Part shown: positions 25,376-33,638 of the stretch, one piece after another
Layout: every line of letters starts with the position of its first letter
How positions within the stretch are numbered: the first letter of the stretch is position 1
Origin: Candidatus Izemoplasmatales bacterium
Lineage (GTDB): Bacteria; Bacillota_I; Bacilli_A; Izemoplasmatales; Hujiaoplasmataceae
Length of the DNA stretch: 64,000 bases
Assembly: GCA_028698875.1 (NCBI GenBank)
Contig: JAQVVR010000002.1
Coordinates: forward strand, 82,930-146,929
Reading direction: 5' to 3'
The notes under the pieces: model-generated
Seen by the model: the letters and a program-made list of their open reading frames with translations, nothing else
The model's database searches: none
Told to the model about the DNA's origin: nothing
Position numbers and translations under genes: made by a program

Positions 25376-26341
25376 ATGGGCAAAATCGTAGAATGCGTTC
25401 CGAACTTTAGCGAAGGCCGTGACAAACAGAAAATTGAAGCGATAATCGCACCGCTAAAAAATCGCAAGGGTTTCAAGTTGGTTTCATATGAGCCTGATAT
25501 TGATTATAATCGGACGGTTGTCACTTTAATCGGCGATGCGTTAGCTATAATCGAAGCTTTACCAGAGTTTGTCGAACAAGCCCTCAATTTGATTGACTTA
25601 AATCATCATACTGGTCAACATCCAAGGATGGGAGCGGTTGATGTCATCCCTTTTATTCCGCTAGGTGAAACAACCATTGAAGAGTGTGTTGAATTTGCCA
25701 ATAGGTTAGCTAAAATTGTCTCATCACGTTTCACAATTCCGGTATTTATGTATGCCTTAGCTGCCAATCAAGCGGAACGGATTAGCCTTCCGAATATTCG
25801 TAAGGGTGAGTTTGAAGGCATGAAAACTAAAATTTTGGACCCCCAATGGGCTCCCGATTATGGAAAACCCGAAATTCATCCTACTTTCGGCGCTGTTGCC
25901 ATTGGCGCCAGAATATTATTAGTAGCATATAATATCGATTTGGCGACCAAAGAAGAAAAAGTTGCTGAACGATTAGCCCGAACGATTCGCCAATCTAGTG
26001 GTGGGTTTCAACATATTCAAGCCGGTCCGGCATATCTTGATCAACGCGGTCATGTCCAAGTTACAATGAATATTCTTGATTATAAGAAAAATCCATTATA
26101 TCGAATTTGGGAAACAATTAAAATGGAAGCTTTACGCTATCATGTCGAAGTAACATCAGCGGAAATCATCGGTTTAATGCCCAAAGAAGCATTAATGGAT
26201 TCGTTGAAGTATTATTTTGCCGTAAATAATCGCAAGTTTATACCTTCTATGTCAATTGAAGAAGCGGTTTTTGAAGCTATACATTACCTACAATTGCGTG
26301 ACTTTAATGCAAGCAAGGTTATTGAAAGTTATCTCGAATAA
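25376..26341 (+). CDS. ftcD: Glutamate formimidoyltransferase
   Basis: A 321-aa enzyme moving the formimino group of formiminoglutamate to tetrahydrofolate. N-terminus VECVPNFSEGRD is the family signature, with ALNLIDLNHHTGQHPRMGAVDVIPFIP (His catalytic region) and PNLGAVAIG-like HPTFGAVAIGAR. The cyclodeaminase part, fused in animals, is a separate gene here (27617). It shows that this organism degrades formiminoglutamate through folate rather than by hydrolysis. Operon position between hutU and hutI. Confidence 0.95.
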   Translation: MGKIVECVPNFSEGRDKQKIEAIIAPLKNRKGFKLVSYEPDIDYNRTVVTLIGDALAIIEALPEFVEQALNLIDLNHHTGQHPRMGAVDVIPFIPLGETTIEECVEFANRLAKIVSSRFTIPVFMYALAANQAERISLPNIRKGEFEGMKTKILDPQWAPDYGKPEIHPTFGAVAIGARILLVAYNIDLATKEEKVAERLARTIRQSSGGFQHIQAGPAYLDQRGHVQVTMNILDYKKNPLYRIWETIKMEALRYHVEVTSAEIIGLMPKEALMDSLKYYFAVNNRKFIPSMSIEEAVFEAIHYLQLRDFNASKVIESYLE

Positions 26342-26354
26342 GGAGAGTGGTTTC

Positions 26355-27620
26355 ATGATTGAACTCATCATTCATCATATCGGTGAACTGATTACCCCGT
26401 TTCACACTCCCCCAGTCAAAGGAAAATTCATGCGCGAAGTAAAACGGGTAACAGACGCTTTTATTGCCATCAATGATGGCTTGATTGTCGCCATCGGATC
26501 TGGTGATTATCAGGCATATCAAGACAAAAATACGGTTTTGTATGATGCCAGTGGTGCTTTAATGGTTCCTGGCTTCATTGATGGTCATACGCATCTTGTT
26601 TTCGGCGGATCGCGTGAGTTTGAATTTGCTGATAAAGTGGCAGGAATTCCTTATTTGGATATCCTGAAACGCGGTGGCGGGATTTTCGCCACCGTGAAAA
26701 GTACTCGGCAGGCCACAATGAGGGAATTAGAAACTAAAGCTCTGAAGTCGCTTGATATTATGCTTTCATTTGGCGTCACTACAATTGAAGCCAAAAGTGG
26801 TTATGGATTGGATCAAAAAACCGAAATTCGTCAGTTGGAAGTTGCTAGTGCTGTAAACAAAATTCAACCCATCGACATTATCTCCACCTATATGGGAGCC
26901 CATGCTATTCCCAAAGAATATGCCCATAATCGAACTTTATATATTGAAGAAGTTATCAAGATAATGAAAACAATCAAGGCTAGTAATTTAGCCGTTTTCG
27001 CAGATGTTTTTTGCGAAGAAGGTGTATTTACTCCGCAAGAGACAATTACTATTCTTACCGCCGCCAAGGCAATTGGATTGATTCCAAAAGTCCATGCGGA
27101 TGAAATTGTTTCCAATGGGGGCGCAAAAATCGCCGTTGATTTACAGGCGGCAAGCGCTGACCATTTAATGGCCATCAGTACCGAGGATATGGTTGGGCTT
27201 GCACAATCGAATACGATTGCTAATTTGCTACCAGGAACTTCATTTTATCTGAATAAAGAATACGCAAATGCTAGAGCTTTGCTTGAGGTGGGTGCTGCAG
27301 TCGGGGTGGCTAGTGACTATAATCCGGGGTCCTCGCCATCGGAAAACTTTCAATTAATCATGCAATTAGCAGCCAATAAATTACGAATGAGTCCTGAAGA
27401 AATACTAAATGCTGTGACGATTAACCCCGCATACCAATTGCATATTGCCGACAAGGTTGGCTCTATTGCTATTGGTAAACAGGCAGACTTAGTCTTGCTT
27501 GATGCGAAAAACCTTGAATATGTTATGTACCACTATGGAATTAATCATACAAAAGCAGTCTTTAAAAACGGAGTCTTAGTTTATGAAGCCAAGCATTATA
27601 ATCATGGAGGTATTATATGA
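26355..27620 (+). CDS. hutI: Imidazolonepropionase
   Basis: A 421-aa metal-dependent amidohydrolase opening imidazolonepropionate to formiminoglutamate. Metal motif DGHTHLVFGGSREFEF, substrate loop GIPYLDILKRGGGI, zinc and active-site residues in STYMGAHAIPKE and KVHADEIVSNGG, and Asp in VASDYNPGSSPSE. An open frame extends upstream to 26256, but AAGGAGAGTGG just before ATG 26355 and family alignment favour the shorter start. Overlaps the next gene by ATGA. Confidence 0.96.
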   Translation: MIELIIHHIGELITPFHTPPVKGKFMREVKRVTDAFIAINDGLIVAIGSGDYQAYQDKNTVLYDASGALMVPGFIDGHTHLVFGGSREFEFADKVAGIPYLDILKRGGGIFATVKSTRQATMRELETKALKSLDIMLSFGVTTIEAKSGYGLDQKTEIRQLEVASAVNKIQPIDIISTYMGAHAIPKEYAHNRTLYIEEVIKIMKTIKASNLAVFADVFCEEGVFTPQETITILTAAKAIGLIPKVHADEIVSNGGAKIAVDLQAASADHLMAISTEDMVGLAQSNTIANLLPGTSFYLNKEYANARALLEVGAAVGVASDYNPGSSPSENFQLIMQLAANKLRMSPEEILNAVTINPAYQLHIADKVGSIAIGKQADLVLLDAKNLEYVMYHYGINHTKAVFKNGVLVYEAKHYNHGGII

Positions 27621-28258
27621 ATTTAGTTGATCTGAAAATAATCGAATTCGTTAATGAAGTCGATTCTGCTTCGCCGGCTCCTGGTGGGGGCAGTGTCGCT
27701 GCTTTGGCTGGCACTTTGGGGGCATCATTAGTCCGAATGGTTGGGCATTTGACGGTGACAAAAAAGAAATTTCTGGCGTTATCTGAATCCGAACAAAGTG
27801 ATTTTAATAACGATATTAAGTATCTGCTTACAATTAAAGAACGACTGATTACTTTAATTGATGCGGACACCGAATCATTCAAAAAAATCATGGCGGCATT
27901 CCAAATGCCAAAAATTTCTGACAAGGAGATTGAACTCCGCAATCAAGCAATCCAAATAGCCACATTAGGTGCTATCGAAGTTCCGCTGGAAGTGGCTTCA
28001 CTATGTTGCAATGCTTTACAAAGGCTTGAGCGAATTCTTTGTAATGGTAATAAAAATGCACTATCTGACCTTGGTGTGGGCACATTGATGCTTTACTCTG
28101 GTATGGAAGGTGCAATTTTGAATGTCAAAATCAATTTATCGGGAATTACCGATACAAAAAAAGTAAGTTATTTTCAGGAAAAATCGCAACAGTATTTAAC
28201 GAATGGAACTGAAGTAAAAGATAAAATCTTAGCCGCGATACATGCGCGCTTAGTATAA
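27617..28258 (+). CDS. fchA: Formimidotetrahydrofolate cyclodeaminase
   Basis: A 213-aa all-helical protein that releases ammonia from formimino-THF to give methenyl-THF. Motif SASPAPGGGSVAALAGTLGASLVRMV is the folate-binding N-terminal signature; the conserved DADTESF sits at about residue 80. Together with 25376 it completes histidine carbon transfer to folate. Overlaps the hutI stop by ATGA. A methenyl-THF route to formate and ATP (folD, fhs) is not in this window. Confidence 0.93.
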   Translation: MNLVDLKIIEFVNEVDSASPAPGGGSVAALAGTLGASLVRMVGHLTVTKKKFLALSESEQSDFNNDIKYLLTIKERLITLIDADTESFKKIMAAFQMPKISDKEIELRNQAIQIATLGAIEVPLEVASLCCNALQRLERILCNGNKNALSDLGVGTLMLYSGMEGAILNVKINLSGITDTKKVSYFQEKSQQYLTNGTEVKDKILAAIHARLV

Positions 28259-28300
28259 CTGCGTTTATCTGGTTAATAATATCAAAGGGGGTATTAATTT

Positions 28301-28945
28301 ATGAAATTATTTATTGACACGGCGAATCTCGCAGAAATAAAAACCGCAAGTACATGGGGAATTATCTCTGGGGTGACAACTAATCCATCACTGATTGCCA
28401 AAGAAGGACGGAATATCGTCGATGTCATCAAAGAAATCACAACTTTGATTGATGGACCGATTAGTGCCGAGGTTCAAGAAGGATTAGCAGAGGCGATGAT
28501 TGAAACCGCTTTTGATTATGCAAAAATGCATTCAAATATTGTTATCAAAATCCCGATGACAATGGAAGGCATCAAAGCTGTCAGCGTCTTATCAAAACAC
28601 GGGATTAAGACAAATGTTACTTTATGTTTTTCGGTATCGCAAGCGATGATGGCTGCCAAAGCAGGGGCTACATTTGTTTCTCCATTTATGGGGCGATTAG
28701 ATGACGCAACCAATAATCCGGAGGCCGGATACGAGTTATTGCAAGATATTCGGTTAGCATATGACAATTACCATATCCAAACCGAAATCATCGCAGCTTC
28801 AATTAGACATCCACTGCATGCGGAGCAAGCGGCACTAGCAGGGGCAGATATTGCGACCATTCCATATAAAGTTTTTTTGCAGATGATTGAGCACCCACTA
28901 ACCGCCAAAGGATTGGATATCTTTCGTAAAGCGGAAAAACAATAA
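28301..28945 (+). CDS. Transaldolase / fructose-6-phosphate aldolase family protein
   Basis: A 214-aa small transaldolase of the TalC/FSA type. Schiff-base Lys in [11 protein letters not shown]-terminus [21 protein letters not shown], and SPFMGRLDD near the middle. Such proteins are either transaldolases in a nonoxidative pentose pathway or fructose-6-P aldolases; sequence alone does not decide. GGGGG precedes ATG at normal spacing. It follows fchA by 42 nt and may be read from the hut promoter, then ends at its own terminator. Confidence 0.9.
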   Translation: MKLFIDTANLAEIKTASTWGIISGVTTNPSLIAKEGRNIVDVIKEITTLIDGPISAEVQEGLAEAMIETAFDYAKMHSNIVIKIPMTMEGIKAVSVLSKHGIKTNVTLCFSVSQAMMAAKAGATFVSPFMGRLDDATNNPEAGYELLQDIRLAYDNYHIQTEIIAASIRHPLHAEQAALAGADIATIPYKVFLQMIEHPLTAKGLDIFRKAEKQ

Positions 28946-28949
28946 AAAA

Positions 28950-28974
28950 GGAAACGGTTAAAACCGTTTTTTTT
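28950..28974 (+). terminator. Terminator closing the hut region
   Basis: Perfect 8-bp stem AAACGGTT / AACCGTTT (28952-28959, 28962-28969) and a long T-run. Confidence 0.8.
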
Positions 28975-29003
28975 ATACTCTCATAAATAAAAAGATAACT
29001 TAA

Positions 29004-29070
29004 GACCGATATTTGTCAATTGTGAGGCTTCGGGAAAACACTATACAAACAATATCGGTCGTGGTATAAT
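29004..29070 (+). promoter_or_regulatory. Promoter with flanking inverted repeat
   Basis: A perfect 10-bp inverted repeat, GACCGATATT at 29004-29013 and AATATCGGTC at 29051-29060. The right arm lies between a weak -35 (TATACA, 29042-29047) and an extended -10 (TGGTATAAT, ending 29070). It could be a pair of operator half-sites for a looping regulator or a chance hairpin; 37 nt separate the arms. Confidence 0.45.
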
Positions 29071-29126
29071 ATCAACACTGTGGTCAAATTATATTAGCCA
29101 TATGATAATGTTTTAAAGGAGAAAAA

Positions 29127-29891
29127 ATGAAAGAAATTCAGGAAAAAATTCAAAAGATTTTGGAAACACCTAACGAAATAAATGGAGAAAAAGGATACTC
29201 GACTGATTGGGAACCATCCGAAAATGATGATGATTTTGGTGAACTGTATACGGATTTATATGTTTTAATTCGCAATATAGATGATTTTTTTACCGAGGAT
29301 GGTAACCCAAAAGCACTGGATCTCGTTGATTCGTTTTTAATAGAGTCACTAATCACGCTTAAGAAAAATCATGATATCATTCGGGTGGAATCGGGCGATG
29401 ATTATGTTAAAGCCACGGCGTTTACTCCAGATGGTGAGACAGCTGGTTATCTGTTTGATAGTGCTGTTCAAATCAACACAATGATGGAAATTTATAATAA
29501 AACTCTCGCTGAAAATAACATGCCAAGAATTGATGCCGGCATCGGGATGGCGACTTTTCCGGGAAATGCCGATGAGGAAGAGGAAACATGTCATTGTCAC
29601 GAAGAAGGACATCAATGCGAAAGTGATGATGAGGAATGTCAATGTCATGGGCATGGAATTGAAAGTCTTGAATTTGGATACGCTACTGATTTGGATAATA
29701 CCGCTTTACATATGGCAACGATTGCCAACAGTGATGAATTAGATCCAATCGTCATTAACGAACCGACGTATAGTTTGATGTCCGATTCGGAAGCATTAAA
29801 AGAATTTTTGGATCACAACCTAGAAAAAGTAATCTTTGAAGGAGAAGACTTTTCCGTTTTCCATGGTAATATCGTTTCGGAAGAAGAATAG
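29127..29891 (+). CDS. Class III nucleotidyl cyclase-like protein with Cys/His insert
   Basis: A 254-aa, very acidic protein with no signal peptide. Its order of motifs looks like a class III cyclase: DLYVLIRNIDDFF (metal-strand region), IIRVESGDDYV (the GD turn), a long helix, NMPRIDAGIGMATFPG (the R-x-GIGxxxG segment) and TDLDNTALHMATIAN (the N-x-A helix), then INEPTYSLM. The first metal Asp appears replaced by Asn and the transition-state Arg by His/Met, so catalysis may be lost. Between the GIG strand and the N-helix sits an insert with CHCHEEGHQCE and CQCHGHG, probably metal-binding. AAAGGAG precedes ATG. Inferred from pattern only. Confidence 0.5.
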   Translation: MKEIQEKIQKILETPNEINGEKGYSTDWEPSENDDDFGELYTDLYVLIRNIDDFFTEDGNPKALDLVDSFLIESLITLKKNHDIIRVESGDDYVKATAFTPDGETAGYLFDSAVQINTMMEIYNKTLAENNMPRIDAGIGMATFPGNADEEEETCHCHEEGHQCESDDEECQCHGHGIESLEFGYATDLDNTALHMATIANSDELDPIVINEPTYSLMSDSEALKEFLDHNLEKVIFEGEDFSVFHGNIVSEEE

Positions 29892-29923
29892 TAATACTAA
29901 ATCAAAATATTAGGATGGTTAAT

Positions 29924-31147
29924 ATGGATATTTTTAAGAAGTGTGATGATTTTACATTAGTAGATGAGTACAAGAATCTGGGTATATATCCCTATTTTCA
30001 TGCGTTGGAAACCAAACAGGATATCGAAGTTACAATGGAAGGGCAACGACGGATTATGATTGGTTCCAATAACTATTTGGGATTAACAGGAGATGCTCGT
30101 GTCATTGAAGCCGGGATTAAAGCAATTACGGAATTTGGGTCGGGAGTATCCGGATCACGGTTTCTTAATGGAACCCTGACAATGCATGTTGAATTAGAAA
30201 CAGAATTAGCGGATTTTTTACATAAAGAAGCCTGCGTTACTTTTTCTACCGGATTTCAAACCAATCTGGGAATCATCTCGGCAATTGCTGGGAAAGATGA
30301 TCTTGTCTTCTGTGATCGCGAAAATCATGCAAGCATCTATGATGGAATAAAACTCAGTTACGCAACCATGGTCCGATATCGTCACAATGATATGGTTGAT
30401 TTAGAAGAGCGTTTGCAAAACGCTGATGAAACAAAGGGTAAATTAATTATCACCGATGGTGTTTTTAGTATGTCGGGTGACATTTGCAAATTACCAGAAA
30501 TTGTTGCTTTGGCAAAAAAATATAATGCGCGAGTGATGATTGATGATGCTCACGGATTTGGCGTTTTAGGACCTAATGGCCGAGGAACGGCTGAGTATTT
30601 TGGTTTAGAAGCTGAAGTTGATATGATTATGGGTACTTTTTCAAAATCATTAGCGAGTCTTGGTGGCTACTTAGTAGCTAGTCGGCGTGTCGTTGAATTT
30701 GTCAAACACAAATCGCGCCCCTTCATTTTCTGTGCTGCGATTACACCAGCTAATGCCGCTTGTGCTTTGAAAGCCTTACAAATATTAAAAGCCCAACCAA
30801 AGCGACCGAAAGCTTTGCTTGATATTGCGGCTTATGTTCGTCAAGCTCTAAAGGAACGGGGCGTTAAAATCTTAGAAAACTCAATTGCTCCAATTATTCC
30901 TATTTATACGTATACCGCTTTAAGAACATTAGTGGCGTGTAAGATTCTTTATGATAAAGGTGTTTATGTCAATCCGGTTTTACCTCCAGCAGCTCCGGAA
31001 GGGGAATGCCTAATCAGAACTAGTTATACAGCAACGCATACCAAAGCAATGATGGATGAAGCGGTTAATATCATTGCTGATGTACTTAAAGAATTACCTG
31101 AAGATGATGCGGCAGTTCTTGCCTATCTACAAGCAAATCATGTCTAA
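29924..31147 (+). CDS. Serine palmitoyltransferase-like alpha-oxoamine synthase
   Basis: A 407-aa PLP enzyme of the alpha-oxoamine synthase family. The PLP Lys is in GTFSKSLASLGGY; MIDDAHGFGVLG and NNYLGLTGD are family motifs. Several stretches match my memory of bacterial serine palmitoyltransferase better than Kbl or BioF: GIYPYFHALE near the N-terminus, GSRFLNGTLTMHVELE, YVNPVLPPA and TATHT near the end. It would join serine and an acyl-thioester to 3-ketodihydrosphingosine. ATG 29924 has AGGA 8 nt upstream; ATG 29915 overlaps it. It overlaps the following reductase by 8 nt. Kbl or BioF remain alternatives. Confidence 0.75.
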   Translation: MDIFKKCDDFTLVDEYKNLGIYPYFHALETKQDIEVTMEGQRRIMIGSNNYLGLTGDARVIEAGIKAITEFGSGVSGSRFLNGTLTMHVELETELADFLHKEACVTFSTGFQTNLGIISAIAGKDDLVFCDRENHASIYDGIKLSYATMVRYRHNDMVDLEERLQNADETKGKLIITDGVFSMSGDICKLPEIVALAKKYNARVMIDDAHGFGVLGPNGRGTAEYFGLEAEVDMIMGTFSKSLASLGGYLVASRRVVEFVKHKSRPFIFCAAITPANAACALKALQILKAQPKRPKALLDIAAYVRQALKERGVKILENSIAPIIPIYTYTALRTLVACKILYDKGVYVNPVLPPAAPEGECLIRTSYTATHTKAMMDEAVNIIADVLKELPEDDAAVLAYLQANHV

Positions 31148-31937
31148 AACAGTAGTAATATCTGGTGCTTCCAGCGGGATTGGGTTCGCTACCGCTCGAA
31201 TCCTACAAAAATCTGGATATCATGTTATCGGATTATCACGTTCTTATCCAAAGGAGACATATGATTTCAACTATATATTATGTGATATCACCGATGAAGT
31301 TCAGATTAAAAATGCTGTTGACAAAATCTTATCGACGAACCCAGATATCTATGCTTTAATTAATTGTGCCGGCATGGGTATCAGCGGTGCTATCGAATAT
31401 ACAGAAACAGCGGACATAAAAACTATTTTCGATGTCAATTTACTAGGAACTTTTCAACTGACAAAAATATTAATTCCAGCACTTCGCAAAGTGCCCAACA
31501 GTAAAATTATCAATATTGGCTCAGTGGCTGGTTGTCTTACTATTCCCTTTCAAGCGTACTATTCAATTACCAAAGCGGGAATTAATGCTTACACCGAAGC
31601 TTTACGAATGGAACTAAGACCATTTGGAATTCATGTTGGTGCTGTGCTTCCCGGTGATACGAAAACCAACTTCACTGCCAATCGTCAAAAGGCAAATATG
31701 AAGATGGATAATGGATATGGCAATCGGATCCAATTATCAATTGAACGCATGGAAAAAGATGAACAAAACGGTAAAAGTGCTGATACTGTCGGAATTACAA
31801 TTCGTCGTTTGTTAAGTCGAAAAACGGTTCCAGTATATAAGACTGTGGGTTTCTCCTATAAGCTATTTATCTTTTTAAAACGATTACTACCAAGTCGTTT
31901 TGTCAATTGGATATTATATCAAATGTACGCAAAATAA
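31140..31937 (+). CDS. Short-chain dehydrogenase/reductase, candidate 3-ketosphinganine reductase
   Basis: A 265-aa SDR protein with the NAD(P) motif SGASSGIGFA, LINCAGMG (NAG variant), catalytic Ser in NIGSVAG and Tyr-Lys in YYSITKAG. A hydrophobic, basic C-terminal tail (KLFIFLKRLLPSRF) could touch the membrane. It overlaps the SPT-like gene by 8 nt, so the two are translated together. That suggests it reduces the ketone the first enzyme makes. SDR substrate cannot be read from sequence. An upstream in-frame extension to 31056 lies inside the SPT-like gene and is not used. Confidence 0.8.
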   Translation: MSKTVVISGASSGIGFATARILQKSGYHVIGLSRSYPKETYDFNYILCDITDEVQIKNAVDKILSTNPDIYALINCAGMGISGAIEYTETADIKTIFDVNLLGTFQLTKILIPALRKVPNSKIINIGSVAGCLTIPFQAYYSITKAGINAYTEALRMELRPFGIHVGAVLPGDTKTNFTANRQKANMKMDNGYGNRIQLSIERMEKDEQNGKSADTVGITIRRLLSRKTVPVYKTVGFSYKLFIFLKRLLPSRFVNWILYQMYAK

Positions 31938-31974
31938 AAAGCGAAAGCTTTCCGACGAAGGCTTTCGCTTTTCT
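31937..31974. terminator. Bidirectional terminator between the SDR and protease genes
   Basis: AAGCGAAAGC / GCTTTCGCTT (31939-31948, 31961-31970), extended inward by CTTTC/GAAG pairing, with A on one side and T on the other. The genes converge here. Confidence 0.85.
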
Positions 31975-31982
31975 TTATTATG

Positions 31983-33533
31983 CTATTGTTCGAAAATGAT
32001 GGAGATATTGGCATAATGGGCGTCGATAGCACCGATACTGATGGAAAAATCCATTATGCCAAAGGAATCTTGATACCAATCGGCATCGGTGTAAATATTG
32101 CGATTGAAGATACGTCCAAATTGAAACATATCAGAGTTTTCAGCGTTACCAGTACTCTCAATACTGTTATTCCGATCGGCTTCAATTATTTTGATTAGTT
32201 TATGCTGAGTATCGGAATTGTTATAGTTAAAAATTGTATAATAGGCTGAATCAGGATCATATCCGCTGCCGATTCGAGCATCGATATGATAGATGATAAC
32301 TCCAGAAGTTAGAAAGTATTTATCTTCAGCATTTAAACCGTTTGGAGTATAGAAGACAACAAGCAAATATTCATCAAAGATGGTTCCATTCCAACTGTCA
32401 TCGACAATCATCAAAGTCTGACCAGCATCAATATATGGGGAAAGACTAATGTCAAATGATCCAGTTATAACTAAAGGATTAATCCACCCTAATAACATTT
32501 TGGAGAAAGGATTATGGTCACCGGCATAATAATCCATGATATCGGCGCCACCTAATCCACCAGAATTAAAACTGTCAGAATCGTCATAATCGTAGTAATC
32601 GTCAAGACCAAGCATGTGTCCGGTTTCGTGAATAAGAGTCCGGGAATTAATGCCTTCATATAGGTCTAAATCGCCGTCATCTTCATAAAAGAAATCTGAT
32701 CCCATCCAAACGAAGTAGTTTGGTTTTACTCCATCAGTTGGCGAAGTGTAATAAGCATACTGGGTTTGATAAGCCCACCAAAGATCCGAACCACTATCGA
32801 AACTAACTGGAGCAGAATAGATGATGTAAATGCCATCAATAAAGCCATCATTGTTTGCATCGTAATCAGAATAGTTGATATCACTGTCGTACTCTTCTAA
32901 CAATTCATCAATTAAATCGCTTTCCGGATAACTATTTTCGTAATCATTTTCATAATAAGAACGATTATGTGGTGCTGTATAAAAACCAAAAATATCGGCG
33001 GTTAAAGTGAGTTGGGAAAATGAACTTTTCGAATAATAACTATATAAAGATTCATAAGCGGTTTCGGCTGTTTCGCCATTAAAGGCGGTGTCGATATCGG
33101 CAATTGTCACTCCAGCATGTTGGGCAGTGTAATCCGGAAATTCAACAGCAAAAACCAAGACTTTGACATTGCCCGTTGAAGGAATGCCAATTTCTTCCAG
33201 TTTGTCTTGTATGCCTTCATAATCAGATAAAACCACGGGCGTGGTTGTTGTGGCAGTGGTTACTATCGTTGTTGCCTCTGCGGTTGTCGGAATCGTGGTT
33301 GGTGTTGCGGTTGTAGCTATGGTTGTGGGTAGCGCAGTTGTTGGGGCAACCGTGGTAACGGTAGTTGGATTCAAAGTAGTAGTATCTTGATAATCAGTGG
33401 TCGTATCCACAGCAGTTGTAAGCGAAGTTGATGATATTTCGGCAATCGTTGTAAGATTAGTCCGTGTTAAAAAATCACAACCCCCCAAGATAGTAAAACT
33501 GATTATTAGTAAGACAAATAGTCGTTTTCGCAT
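31983..33533 (-). CDS. Secreted M6-type metalloprotease lipoprotein
   Basis: A 516-aa surface lipoprotein. The signal peptide begins MRKRLFVLL and ends in the lipobox LGGC, so it should be lipid-anchored. Residues about 25-105 are a low-complexity Thr/Ala/Pro/Val linker. The catalytic domain has the zinc motif HETGHMLGL (about residue 302) followed by DDYYDYD, the immune-inhibitor-A (M6) pattern; Asp-rich stretches may bind calcium. The start is chosen at the second Met because GGAGGAG lies before it. Role is probably degradation of external protein to feed amino-acid fermentation. Confidence 0.85.
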   Translation of the reverse strand: MRKRLFVLLIISFTILGGCDFLTRTNLTTIAEISSTSLTTAVDTTTDYQDTTTLNPTTVTTVAPTTALPTTIATTATPTTIPTTAEATTIVTTATTTTPVVLSDYEGIQDKLEEIGIPSTGNVKVLVFAVEFPDYTAQHAGVTIADIDTAFNGETAETAYESLYSYYSKSSFSQLTLTADIFGFYTAPHNRSYYENDYENSYPESDLIDELLEEYDSDINYSDYDANNDGFIDGIYIIYSAPVSFDSGSDLWWAYQTQYAYYTSPTDGVKPNYFVWMGSDFFYEDDGDLDLYEGINSRTLIHETGHMLGLDDYYDYDDSDSFNSGGLGGADIMDYYAGDHNPFSKMLLGWINPLVITGSFDISLSPYIDAGQTLMIVDDSWNGTIFDEYLLVVFYTPNGLNAEDKYFLTSGVIIYHIDARIGSGYDPDSAYYTIFNYNNSDTQHKLIKIIEADRNNSIESTGNAENSDMFQFGRIFNRNIYTDADWYQDSFGIMDFSISIGAIDAHYANISIIFEQ

Positions 33534-33560
33534 AGCACTCCTCCAAATGTTTCGCAAGTT

Positions 33561-33588
33561 ATTATATCACATTTTCGTGAATGTCTAT
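33561..33588 (-). promoter_or_regulatory. Promoter of the protease gene
   Basis: On the minus strand TAGACA (33582-33587) and the extended -10 TGTGATATAAT (-10 hexamer at 33561-33566), spacer 15 nt. About 30 nt before the start codon. Confidence 0.4.
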
Positions 33589-33638
33589 AATTAAATGCGT
33601 GTTTAAGTTATAATATTACAAGGAAAGATGGTGGAATT

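Noticed and set aside
29349..29654. Minus-strand 101-aa frame inside the cyclase-like gene
   Set aside because: Antisense shadow of the acidic, Cys/His-rich region.
29924..31147. Annotation as glycine C-acetyltransferase (Kbl)
   Set aside because: No threonine dehydrogenase neighbour; N-terminal and C-terminal motifs and the overlapping reductase fit a serine palmitoyltransferase type better, though Kbl is kept as an alternative.
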